A DNA stretch of 64,000 nucleotides from Neocallimastix lanati (nom. inval.) (taxonomy: Eukaryota > Neocallimastigomycota > Neocallimastigomycetes > Neocallimastigales > Neocallimastigaceae), in contig JACVTC010000056.1 in NCBI GenBank assembly GCA_016946835.1, positions 675,001 through 739,000 of the forward strand, in the 5' to 3' direction. The position numbers and the translations under genes are program-made. The notes beneath the pieces were generated by a model. It was not told the origin of the DNA. It saw only the letters and a program-made list of their open reading frames with translations, and did no database searches. Of the stretch, positions 25,589-35,301 are shown one piece after another (position 1 is the first letter of the stretch; the number at the start of each line of letters is the position of its first letter).

Positions 25589-25845
25589 TGTTATAAGTGT
25601 CAAATTAATTAAATATACTTTAAATAAATTAAATTATATTATTTCTTTATTATAGTTTATCTCTTTGTATTTGAAATACATTTATATATTCATTGTTAAA
25701 ATTATTTCATTATATTACTAATAAGCCACAATTAGTATAAAAAGAAATTCTTTTCATACATTTTTTAACATTGTAATTACCAAAACAAATATATTAATAA
25801 ATAAACTTTAATTAATAATAAAACGTTTTATCTAATTTGTTTTTA
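25589..25845 (+). repeat. 3' LTR of the copia element
   Basis: 257 bp, near-identical to 20071-20327, with the same ATAAGCCACA box (25721-25730) and TATA-like AGTATAAAAAG. Confidence 0.9.
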
Positions 25846-27772
25846 ATAATAAATCATTAAATAAATAATTAATAAATAAATAAATATAAATAAATAATTA
25901 TATAGAATAAATAATAAATAAATAAATAATAAATAAATAAATATATAGAATAAATAATAAATCATTAAATAAATAATTAATAAATAAATAAATAAATATA
26001 ATTAATAAATAAATAAATATAAATTATAAATAAATAAATATAAATAATAAATAATAATAAATAAATATATAGAATAAATAATAAATCATTAAATAAATAT
26101 AAATAATAAATAATAATAAATAAATATATAGAATAAATAATAAATCATTAAATAAATATAAATAATAAATAAATAAATATAAATAATAAATAAATAAATA
26201 ATAAATAATAAATAATAAATAATAAATAAATAAATATATAGAATAAATAATAAATCATTAAATAAATATAAATAATAAATAAATAAATATAAATAATAAA
26301 TAAATAAATATAAATAATAAATAATAAATAAATAATATGTATAATAAATAATAAATCATTAAATTAATTAATAAATAAATATAAATAATAAATAAATAAA
26401 TAATTAATTAATTAATAAATAAATAAATATAAATAATAAATAAATATATAGAATAAATAATAAATCATTAAATAAATATAAATAATAAATAAATAAATAT
26501 AAATAATAAATAAATAAATATAAATAATAAATAAATAAATAATAAATAATAAATAATAAATAATAAATAAATAATATGTATAATAAATAATAAATCATTA
26601 ATAATTAATAAATAAATATAAATAATAAATAAATAAATATAAATAATAAATAAATAAATATAAATAATAAATAAATAAATATAAATAATAAATAATAAAT
26701 AAATAAATAATTAATAAATAAATAAATAAATATAATTAATAAATAAATAAATATAAATTATAAATAAATAAATATAAATAATAAATAAATAATTAATAAA
26801 TAATAAATAAATAATTAATTAATAAATAATAAATAAATAAATATATAGAATAAATAATAAATCATTAAATAAATAATTAATAAATAAATAAATAAATATA
26901 ATTAATAAATAAATAAATATAAATAATTAATAAATAAATAAATATAAATAATTAATAAATAAATATAAATAATAAATAATAAATAAATAAATAATAAATC
27001 ATTAAATAAATAATTAATAAAAAAATAAATAGATATAATTAATAAATAAATAAATAGATATAATTAATAAATAAATAAATATAAATTATAAATAAATAAA
27101 TAAATATAAATAATAAATAAATAAATAAATATAAATAATTAATAAATAAATAAATATAAATAATTAATAAATAAATAAATAATAAATAATAAATAATAAA
27201 TAAATAATAATATGTATAATAAATAATAAATCATTAATAATTAATAAATAAATATAAATAATAAATAAATAAATATAAATAATAAATAAATAAATATAAA
27301 TAATAAATAATAAATAATTAATTAATTAATAAATAAATAAATATAAATAATAAATAAATAAATATAAATAATAAATCAATAAATATAAATAATAAATAAT
27401 AAATAAATAATTAATTAATAAATAAATAATTAATTAATAAATAAATAAATAAATATAAATAATTAATAAATAAATAAATATAAATAATTAATAAATAAAT
27501 ATAAATAATAAATAAATAAATATAAATAATAAATAATAAATAAATAAAAAATAAATCATAAATAAATAATTAATAAATAAATAATAAATAAATAATTAAT
27601 AAATAATAAATAAATAAATATATAGAATAAATAATAAATCATTAAATAAATAATTAATAAATAAATAGATATAAATAATAAATTATTAAATGAATAATTA
27701 ATAAATAAATAAATATGAATAATAAATAAGTAAATAAATATAAATAATAAATAAATAAATATATAAAACAAA
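25846..27772. repeat. A/T minisatellite, right part
   Basis: Continuation of the array at 18566-20070 beyond the copia element. Recurrent words are AATAAATCATTAAATAAAT, AATTAATAAATAAATAAATAT and ATATATAGAATAAATAAT in irregular higher-order order. There is no coding potential. Confidence 0.92.
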
Positions 27773-27940
27773 TGTTAGAATATTCAAATGTATTGAAATA
27801 TATTGTATTATAAATAATGTATATGCCACAATGTATTAATATAAAAGCATTTAATTTAGAATAATTAAGTAACTCTTTATCATAAAATATTTTATTAAAA
27901 TTGACATAATTATAAACTATAAATTACTGACTCTTAATAT
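27773..27940 (+). mobile_element. LTR-like segment with adjacent lysine-tRNA primer site
   Basis: Starts TGTTAGAATATTC, has GCCACA followed by AATATAAAAGC, and ends at a sequence immediately followed by ATTAAGAGTCTCA (27941-27953), the primer-site motif seen after the copia LTR. It closely resembles 1547-1668. It is not of the same family as the copia LTR, yet shares the GCCACA-TATA layout and the primer site. The exact 3' end is uncertain. Confidence 0.55.
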
Positions 27941-27953
27941 ATTAAGAGTCTCA
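27941..27953 (+). promoter_or_regulatory. Second tRNA-Lys primer-binding site
   Basis: ATTAAGAGTCTCA, complement of the tRNA-Lys(CTT) anticodon arm. The LTR end just before it carries ACTGACTCTTAATA, nearly its inverse, so 27926-27955 forms a near-perfect palindrome. Confidence 0.5.
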
Positions 27954-27972
27954 GTGACTCTAATCATGAAAA

Positions 27973-27996
27973 CAAAATAATGTTTTCATTATTTTG
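27973..27996. other. Hairpin CAAAATAATG-TTTT-CATTATTTTG
   Basis: Perfect 10-bp stem with a TTTT loop, 20 bp downstream of the primer-site motif in the LTR relic. Confidence 0.6.
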
Positions 27997-29200
27997 TGAA
28001 TTACCGATTTATGTTACTCAGACGGACACGATCCAACAACTCTTTACTTAGTCAAACATAAGCCATGCCAAAAACCTCAAAATCTCAAGATCTCAAAATT
28101 GAAATTCTAAAATTCTGAAACCTATGGATATACATAGGTCTTACTGGAAAGCCTCTATGAAACGCTTAAGGAAGAAGAAGATGAAGAAGGAAATAAATAC
28201 ACCACTGGATTTTTCTTGAATTACCATATTAGATGAAATTAATTCCATACTACCACTATTTATTTACATGTAATACTGAATTACTAATATATGTTACTAA
28301 CTAAATGAATTTAAAAAGCTTATTATCACAATAAAATAATTATGATATTTATTCTAATTACAACTGACATTATATTAGTGTTATATTTTATAAAATAAAT
28401 TATGAATAATTTTATAAAAAATCTAATGATTCATTTTAATACAAATTCTTCTATGTCTTATACAAATAAAATAAGCATAATTGTTTCATCAAACATAATA
28501 CAACTACTACACTATACGCAATCTTAAAGTTCGTACTAAACCTACAAAAGAGAAGATATAAAAAGTTTCAACTTATCCACAAAGAGTGACTCTTTGGTTT
28601 CCTCTTACCAACAAAAGTATAAAACTTGAATACTATTGCTAAGCCGTCCAAAGCATATACTTATACAATTAACTATACACGAGTTACTACAAGCAAAGAT
28701 TGCTAGATGCTTCAATACAAGAAAGCATAATATTTAACTATTGAGTTATATAATTCGATGAAGTTTTAATCTCATTTGACTCTATTTGAAACTATTCAAG
28801 ATAACTAATTGCTTATTATAGCAAAAAAAATCTTATTGACGTTACCATAAGATGATATGTAATTTACATTACATTCACAATCACCAGTTATTGCTAATCT
28901 AAAAGCATCAGTTATTGCTAATCTGATCTGAAAAAGCATTACACTTAACAACATACGCGCTTATCTACAACTATTTTAACAAATACGTATAAGAATTATA
29001 AGTTAATAACAACATAACATGGAAGAGTTATAACTCATTAAACTACTAAGTGTGATTGTAAGATACCTTCGAGTGAAGAGCATTATATAACCTAAAGTTA
29101 TTTATGATAAATAATATACATACACAAGATATTACATAAAGATGTTATAACAAGAAAATCCAAAATTCAATTGATATAAAATATTTGGATTTTAGGGGGA
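27997..29200 (+). mobile_element. Decayed LTR-retroelement interior, unclassified
   Basis: About 1.2 kb of less A/T-extreme sequence with only short, stop-riddled frames, for example an acidic stretch LKEEEDEEGNKYTTGF near 28165-28215. It ends in a polypurine tract, TTTTAGGGGGA (29190-29200), followed by TG. Primer site at one end and polypurine tract at the other suggest a non-coding or heavily decayed LTR element. The sequence after 29201 (TGCGAGTCAAGG) does not match the LTR at 27773, so the two ends may belong to different elements. Confidence 0.4.
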
Positions 29201-29339
29201 TGCGAGTCAAGGGTTACGACTTTAATCAAGTAATTGAAATGTTTATGGCATAACAAAATATTCAATATGATAATACGCGAATCATTACATTGAATTAATC
29301 TATGTATTTTTGATATGGAGAAGTTGCTGGCATCACACT

Positions 29340-29765
29340 ACTCTTGTTAATTTTGGGACTTCGCTTACTAACATCGTAGTCGGTACGGGGTTATTATTGC
29401 TTGAAAAAATTCTACTTGGTCTTCTGAAATTTCCTTTGTTCGACGTATGGTTGTCATTCAGGTGAATTTTTCATTTTCCCTGGGTGTCTTCCTTGCTTTT
29501 TTCCTTATAAGGAGGAAATCGTTTGTGCTTTAACTTTCCGTTTTCCTTTCTACCGTTTTCTTCTTTTTCCCATTCGTTTACAAAAATTCGATATTCAGTG
29601 CTGTAAATTCCTAACAAGGCGGCAATTAAGGCTCGGTTATCTTGGCAACTATCTCTTTTTTTTCCTGTTTTTCATCATAGTACCTTTTCTGGTCAATATC
29701 ACAGCGGATCAGGCAGCGAGTAAGGTCTTTTAGAGCGATCTTCGTAGGGTTGTCATAATTTCATA
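29340..29765 (-). pseudogene. Ty3/gypsy Gag, C-terminal part, broken
   Basis: Minus-strand fragments in alternating frames read like a Gag C-terminus. There is a basic and acidic stretch (IALKDLTRCLIRCDIDQ), then an Asn/Arg/Pro-rich tail ending TTMLVSEVPKLTR. Stops and frameshifts (for example at 29650-29680 and 29480) rule out function. It belongs with the Gag N-terminal half at 30481-31163, separated by about 700 bp of A/T-rich sequence. Confidence 0.6.
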
Positions 29766-30480
29766 AATTTCTTTTGTACTAATTCAATATACCTTCTGTA
29801 AAGATTTAATAAAATCTTTAATAATAAATTATTACATAATTAATTAATATAATAAAATTACATAAATTTATGGTTTACGTATATGAAAATTAATTATAAA
29901 TTTATGTAAACTTTTCATAAAGGATAAATTATTATTTAAATAATTTTGGATAATAAATTTAATTTAAATAATTTATTTAAGTTAGTTAATTTAGTTTATT
30001 TAAAATAGTTATTTTATTTAACTTAGTTTAGTTAGTTTAAAATACTTTAAAATTAATTTCGGAATAGTTTTAAATAGTTTATAAAAATAGTTTTGAATTG
30101 TAAATATATAAACATTAGTATTAATAATATTTATATAATAAATATCTAATAAATGAGTTTTTATTGAATTTAATTATTATTGTAAATAAATTGAAAGTTT
30201 ATTGAATTATTGTATAGTTTTAGTTAATTTTTATTTAATAAAATTACTGAAAATTATTTTGTTCATAAATAGTAATATATGTAAATTAGATAGAAATAAT
30301 ATATTATAATATAATCATAAAAATTTATAAATACATGAAAATTTCTATAATTAAATTGATGTATTAGTTATTGACTATCAAATAGTTAATAACGAGAAGA
30401 GATTTATTTTTAAATTTAATAAAAGATTATTTATTAAAAAAGGAATTTTTTTTTACGTGTTTTAAACTGTTTGTGTATTT
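29766..30480. other. A/T-rich block between two Gag halves, possible insertion
   Basis: Homopolymer-poor but A/T-rich sequence with no coding signal. It sits between the N- and C-terminal parts of the minus-strand Gag and probably represents an insertion or decayed Gag. It begins with AAAGATTTAATAAAATCTTT, a short palindrome. Terminal repeats are not evident. Confidence 0.4.
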
Positions 30481-31163
30481 TGTTATTTGTAATCTGTTTC
30501 TTCTAAACTCTTTACACCTTTCCTTTGTTCTTCAGTACATCCAATCACCCTAGTAAGTCGGTTTAACTCCATTAAATAATCATAAACTTCTTCGTTCATG
30601 CTTCAATTTTAGGAGCTTAGATTTCATTAGCTTCTTATTTTCTTCTAATTGGAAGTCATCCCTCATTTCTTCGAACTTCGCTACCTCGGGGCGTCTTTCT
30701 TGGGTTTCCTTCTGGATTGTGGATGAGTTGGTGCCATAGAGCAGCATTTTCCATTAGGCAGTCTGTAACGTAGTATACCTTTGCCTGTTCGTCATAAAGG
30801 TATCTAGCGTATCGATAGAAATGGCTTTTGCATCTATCGATAAAGGTATTCACATCTATTGACTTCATGGAAGTAAGTATTCCTCATAACGAAGTCTTCA
30901 GGGTCTCTTGGTATCTTCGGAGACTGGCTACTTTTAAGTTATTGATATAGGTAACTACTTGTTCCTTAGCGTCTTCGATAATTTCCAGGCTTTTTTTTTA
31001 TACCTTGTCAAGCCTAGAAGTATCTTCCCGAAACTTGTCTTGTACCGCTTTCTCAAAGGAATTGAACCTCTCTTCCAAGGAGGTTAGATGCGAATCTACC
31101 TAAGTTGTGTGGTTATTTATAACATCCACAGTTGAGGCTAAGCCTTGTATCATCTTTTTTAGC
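30481..31163 (-). pseudogene. Ty3/gypsy Gag, N-terminal and capsid part, broken
   Basis: On the minus strand the order is a coiled-coil-like start (SLEERFNSFEKAVQDKF, about 31030-31090), IPRDPEDFV, then a capsid-type block FIDRCKSHFYRYARYLYDEQ ... LMENAALWH in the open frame 30656-30868, and QLEENKKLMKSK-type sequence near 30640. At least three frameshifts or stops break it. The plus-strand relic at 31421-31640 carries the same LEENKKLMKSK segment, so both belong to one family, arranged head to head. Confidence 0.75.
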
Positions 31164-31222
31164 AAGTTATATAAATAAATAAATTAATTTTTTGTATAAT
31201 AATAATAAATTAAAAATAAATT

Positions 31223-31322
31223 AAAAAAATTTTGTGATCCAATCATATAACAATTTTTCTCCAATCATATTAATAAAAATTTTGTGGACCAATCAGATAA
31301 CGATTTTTCTTCAATTATATTA
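31223..31322. promoter_or_regulatory. Tandem ~50-bp repeat with CCAAT boxes between divergent Gag relics
   Basis: Two adjacent copies of a unit beginning AAAAATTTTGTG and containing CCAATCA-type boxes lie between the minus-strand and plus-strand Gag 5' ends. CCAAT motifs occur at about 31239, 31261 and 31289. This is a candidate promoter or leader region of the Ty3/gypsy family. Confidence 0.5.
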
Positions 31323-31420
31323 AATCTTATTTATTATTTTACATCAATTTTGACATTGTTAACGCTTTAAAATAAATTCACCGAATTAAAAAATCAAATT
31401 ATATAAGTATCTATTAAAAG

Positions 31421-31640
31421 ATGTCCGACACGCCTTAGGCCTCAAGTAGCAAGGAAACAAAAAAGGTTGCGAAGATGTTGAATGAAATGAGGTCTGGCTT
31501 CCAATTAGAAGAAAATAAGAAGCTAATGAAATCTAAGCTAAATGGGGAAAGGTCTATGATTATTTAGTGAAATTCAACCGACTGAATTATCCCTCCAAGA
31601 TTGGCTAATGAATTATATTAATGTAAAAGTTTACTTCGGT
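31421..31640 (+). pseudogene. Ty3/gypsy Gag N-terminal relic
   Basis: The ATG at 31421 is followed by a stop after five codons. Downstream the frame continues with KKVAKMLNEMRSG, LEENKKLMKSK and, after a shift, VYDYLVKFNRLN, matching the minus-strand Gag at 30560-30650. The body of Gag is deleted. Confidence 0.65.
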
Positions 31641-31689
31641 TAAGGTAATTGGAAATAACCCAACCCTACGTACCATGACAGACAAGATA

Positions 31690-32330
31690 AGTATTAACAT
31701 CCATCTTGCGGTTAAAGACTCTCACGATAAAAGAACCAAACCATTCATATTCACTACTTGCTTTAACATAGCAGAACATTTTGAACATACGATACTCTTA
31801 GGACAAAACTTTATTGAGAATACATAGCAGAACATTTTGAACATACAATACTCTTAGGACAAAACTTTGTAAAGAAGCACAAGATCTATTGTAGTTATAA
31901 CCAAGGGAAAAGAACCATGAAGATAGTTTGCCAGGGAAGACAGCCAAGGCTACCCTACGGAAGATAATACATTCTTAATAACAGTCGCTACTAGTGAAAG
32001 TACAAATTTTAAAGAATTAATAACCACAAAAGGCTTACACGAACTTCTAATAAAACAAACCAGATAGGAGAAAACTCTGCCTACGTAGATTATTCCAAAT
32101 CAGGATTATTAAGACTACCCTCCGGAAATCAGATAGGAGAAATTTTGGCCAGTAAAAAAATTCCTGAGCCAGAAGTGAAACGACGACCCTACGGAAATAT
32201 TCTAGGCACCGCTTCAGCCAGAAATAATCTTCCCAGACTACAACTAGAAGACAAACCTACAGGAAAAGTTCGAGACATCGCTGCGTTCTTAGTACTAAAG
32301 GACCATTACCCCCAGAAGAATTAAAATTAA
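31690..32330 (+). pseudogene. Ty3/gypsy protease region and spacer, broken
   Basis: Contains HTILLGQNFI, typical of the region after the active site of gypsy-type proteases. A 49-bp segment is duplicated in tandem (31766-31814 and 31822-31870, period 56) and introduces stops. Downstream, imperfect repeats of a proline/glycine motif (LPSGNQIGE, RRPYGNILG, KPTGKVRD) cover 32100-32280. The catalytic D-S/T-G motif was not identified. Confidence 0.5.
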
Positions 32331-32369
32331 CTACTGAAGAATTAGTGAAGAAATATTACTCTACTTGGA

Positions 32370-33090
32370 TTGAAAGTCCAAAGTATTGCTCTATGGGATA
32401 ATCCAATAGATGTAAATGAACTCAGATCATTCTTAGGTCTACAAAGCAACTACAGAAAGTTTATTAAAAATTTCTCTATAATTGCTGATCCACTTTTTCA
32501 ATTACTAAAGAAAAATACAAAATTTGTATGGTCAACTAAATGTCAAGAAGCTTTTGAAACTATTAAAGAATTTTTACTTTCAGACCCAATTCTTATTTAT
32601 CCCGACTTCGAAAAATACTTTATTATTAGAACCGATGCCTCTACAAAAGATATTAGAGGTGTTCTTTTACAGAAGGAAGGGATAATCAAGAACATCCAAT
32701 ATGATGCATATGTAAAATCAAAAAAAATTACTCAGTTACTGATCTAGAAGAATTAGTTATAATATTTAGTATATATCATTTTAGACAACATATACTTAGC
32801 AGTAAAAACCCAACCAATTTCATAGCTGACCATAAACCATTACATGGTCTTTTTAAGAAAAGCATTCCAACCTCAAACAGACACGCAAGATGGATAGAAG
32901 AATTTAATAAATATAGAATTGATCTAGTATATGAAAAAGAGAAGAAGAATGTTTTCGCAGATGCCTTATCAAGACTCCCTTCGAAAAATTCCAATGAAAT
33001 TGTATATTGCGCTAATGCCATATTAGCTGATTTTAATCCTAGAGACCTAGACTTACCTAGAAGTATTATAAAATATTTTACTAAAATTTA
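32370..33090 (+). pseudogene. Ty3/gypsy reverse transcriptase connection and RNase H, truncated
   Basis: The open frame 32370-32747 begins at the reverse transcriptase thumb (LRSFLGLQSNYRKFIKNFS) and enters RNase H (DPILIYPDFEKYFIIRTDAS). A frameshift near 32735 leads to the rest of RNase H (FRQHILSSKN, IADHKPL, VFADALSRLP). The palm with the catalytic YVDD-type motif is absent: the preceding sequence is the protease spacer, so an internal deletion removed it. Confidence 0.85.
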
Positions 33091-33135
33091 TCAAGTTGTT
33101 AATAATACTTCATACTACAAAAAAAAGACTTCTAC

Positions 33136-33732
33136 TTGAAAGTTATTTATAAAGATGAAGATAAGAAAGATATCATTAACCGCACTCACCTAATCGGTCA
33201 TGAGGGTGCCGAGAAAACAACATATTGTATAATGCAATCTTACTATTGGTTCGGGTTTTGGAATGACGTAAAAATGTGGATAAAAAGTTGTCACAAATGC
33301 CAAACTTTTAGGCCTAAACCACAAGCTAAAGATACAGAAAACCATACAACACCAATAGAACAACCTTTTACTAGAATGGGACTGGATATAATGAGCCTAC
33401 TTCCAACAACTAAAAACAGAAACACTTATATAATAACTTTAGTCGATTATTTCACCAAATGGGTCGAAGTTAAAGCAATAACCAATATGCGATCTGAAGA
33501 AGTAATTAAATTACTTATCGATGTATTCGCAAGACAACGAACCATGGAAATTATAATAACAGATAATGGAAGCTCCTTCATTTCAGAAGTAACAAAAATA
33601 ATGATTGACCTCTACGGATCATGGATACATTATGTTTCACCTCATCATCCAGAATCAAACGGAATGATAGAAAATAGAAATCGTGAAGTTGGAAAACTTT
33701 TGAGACTTTTAGTTGATAATGAAACTGAATAA
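33136..33732 (+). CDS. Ty3/gypsy integrase, core intact, C-terminus lost
   Basis: An open frame of 198 codons holds the zinc-binding HLIGHEG ... CHKCQ and the catalytic core with all three acidic residues: GLDIM (first Asp), TDNGSSF (second Asp) and ESNGMIEN (Glu). Spacing is as expected for a DD35E integrase. It is joined upstream to RNase H across a stop near 33135. It ends early, in LLRLLVDNETE, where an unrelated minus-strand coding relic begins, so the C-terminal DNA-binding part is missing. It is more complete than the fragment at 818-1546. Confidence 0.85.
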   Translation: MKVIYKDEDKKDIINRTHLIGHEGAEKTTYCIMQSYYWFGFWNDVKMWIKSCHKCQTFRPKPQAKDTENHTTPIEQPFTRMGLDIMSLLPTTKNRNTYIITLVDYFTKWVEVKAITNMRSEEVIKLLIDVFARQRTMEIIITDNGSSFISEVTKIMIDLYGSWIHYVSPHHPESNGMIENRNREVGKLLRLLVDNETE

Positions 33733-33925
33733 AATATTATTTAAATTCACTATTAATTTTGAAATGTCCTTTATGCTTTTGACCTTCAGATCAACAATCC
33801 TATTGTCCTGATAAAGCATATCAGTATTGTCTTCTCCATATTCACCATTAAGATATTTTAATTTAGAATATGAAGATTCTAAATCTGTAACATCTTTTAC
33901 GATGTTTGGACCAAAAGATAAGAAG
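33710..33925 (-). pseudogene. Unidentified coding relic, minus strand
   Basis: An open stretch of about 70 codons reads DFLSFGPNIVKDVTDLESS and, further on, LKVKSIKDISKLIVNLNN. Acidic residues are regularly spaced, unlike chance A/T-rich translation. A related upstream piece (SETEMKKAKVDNNK, about 33930-33975) lies in a shifted frame. I do not recognise the family. It overlaps the 3' end of the integrase frame, marking a recombination junction. Confidence 0.4.
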
Positions 33926-34260
33926 TCTTTATTTATTATTATCTACTTTTGCTTTTTTCATCTCAGTCTCACTTGTCGATTAATTATCCTTTAATTCCTT
34001 AATAACATCCTATATTCGGTATATTTATCAAGATTATTTATATATAGTATATCACTAATTATTGTGTACCATATATTAAAATTATTCCCTGTAAACGGAT
34101 GGTACTTTCATATAAGGAGTTATTATTATTCATTATATATTTTATTTATTATTTTAAAATCTTTTTTTTTCATTGACACTCTTAGTCTATTAATTTTTAT
34201 ATATATTTGATTATATTTATATATTAAAATATTTTCATAAATCCCAATTTTAATTTTAAA

Positions 34261-34560
34261 TATAAATTTTAATCGGGGATTAGTGCATTTCGGACCCGCA
34301 CGCGTTATATATAAGCCACATATTTTAAGATGGCCTATTATATATAAATTTTTTATATAAATAAATAAATAAATAATAATTAAATAAATATTGTATTTTA
34401 TAATAATTTAAAATAATTTAATATATATGTTAGATATGTGTCATTTTATTTTAATGTTTCAAACATTATTTCATATATAAAAATTTACATAAATTAATAT
34501 AAGCCACGTTCCGAAATGAAATTTATGTATATTTTAAAGCCACATTCCCTCGTTTTAATC
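34261..34560. other. LTR-like stretch with three AAGCCAC boxes
   Basis: Contains a GC-richer patch (ATCGGGGATTAG and CGGACCCGCACGCG, 34270-34303) followed by ATAAGCCACA (34311-34320), then AAGCCACGTTCCG (34501) and AAGCCACATTCCC (34541). A polypurine-like GGGGAT next to an ATAAGCCACA box recalls the LTRs elsewhere in the window. No pair or coding region defines an element. Confidence 0.35.
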
Positions 34561-35109
34561 ATGTGAATTTATTGTTTAAATTAATAAATGTATAAAAATA
34601 AGAAATGAATTTATTTATGATATGTGGGACTTTTATGTGCAATAATTTATAAGCAGTGGGTTTTAAAATATAGTTTAGTAAATTTTATTAATAAAATTAT
34701 AATATTCGTACAATTAAAATAATAATTCTAATTCCTAAAAATTTACAAGAGAGTTCACTATTTCTAATATAAATAATCTAATCTATTTTATATTTTTTAT
34801 ATTTTATTTTTTATATTTTATATTTTATATTTTATATTTTTATATTTTTTATATTTTTTATTATTTTTTTTTTTTTTATTTTTTTATTTTATATTTTTAT
34901 ATTTTTTATTTTTTTTTTTATTTTTTTTTTTTATTTTATTATTTATTTATCTATTTATTAAAATTTTGCGAAATGAAACTTTTCCGAAATGAACTTTTGC
35001 GAAATGCCACACACTCAAAAATAATATTTTATTTTTATAAGAAGTCTCTTCAATAAAATATCTTAATATATAATAAATAAATGTATAATTAAATATAATT
35101 AAACAAATT
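34561..35109. other. A/T-rich spacer, no gene
   Basis: Long TATTTT-type runs occupy 34785-34960. The only structured part is the short tandem repeat at 34964-35008. Confidence 0.6.
34964..35008. repeat. Triplicated CGAAATG motif
   Basis: Three consecutive copies of TTTTGCGAAATGAA / TTTTCCGAAATGAA / TTTTGCGAAATGCC with 16-17 bp spacing. A single related CCGAAATGAA lies at 34510. Confidence 0.75.
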
Positions 35110-35270
35110 ACCTTTAATTATTATTATTATTATTATTATTATTGTTATTGAAAATTGTCAAAAATTATGTATAAAAGAATCATAAATACAAGTGTGTTAT
35201 CAATTATTATTATTTAATTAAAATTATTTCAATATATATAAGTAGAAATTACATCTACATCAATGAATAC

Positions 35271-35301
<31 letters not shown>

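Larger units (their letters stand above)
20071..25845 (+). mobile_element. Degenerate Ty1/copia LTR retrotransposon with nested insertion
   Basis: Two near-identical 257-bp LTRs (20071-20327, 25589-25845) enclose gag, protease, integrase, reverse transcriptase and RNase H in copia order. A primer-binding site complementary to tRNA-Lys directly follows the 5' LTR and a polypurine tract TGAGGGGGAA (25579-25588) directly precedes the 3' LTR. The coding frame is broken by many frameshifts and stops and by a ~1.6-kb insertion within reverse transcriptase. The few LTR differences suggest fairly recent insertion, while the coding decay suggests that it came in already damaged or decays fast. Target-site duplication cannot be resolved in the repetitive flank. 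Confidence 0.93.

Noticed and set aside
20066-25850. Target-site duplication of the copia element
   Set aside because: The five bases on each side (TAAAT and ATAAT) are not identical, and the A/T repeat flank makes any match uninformative.
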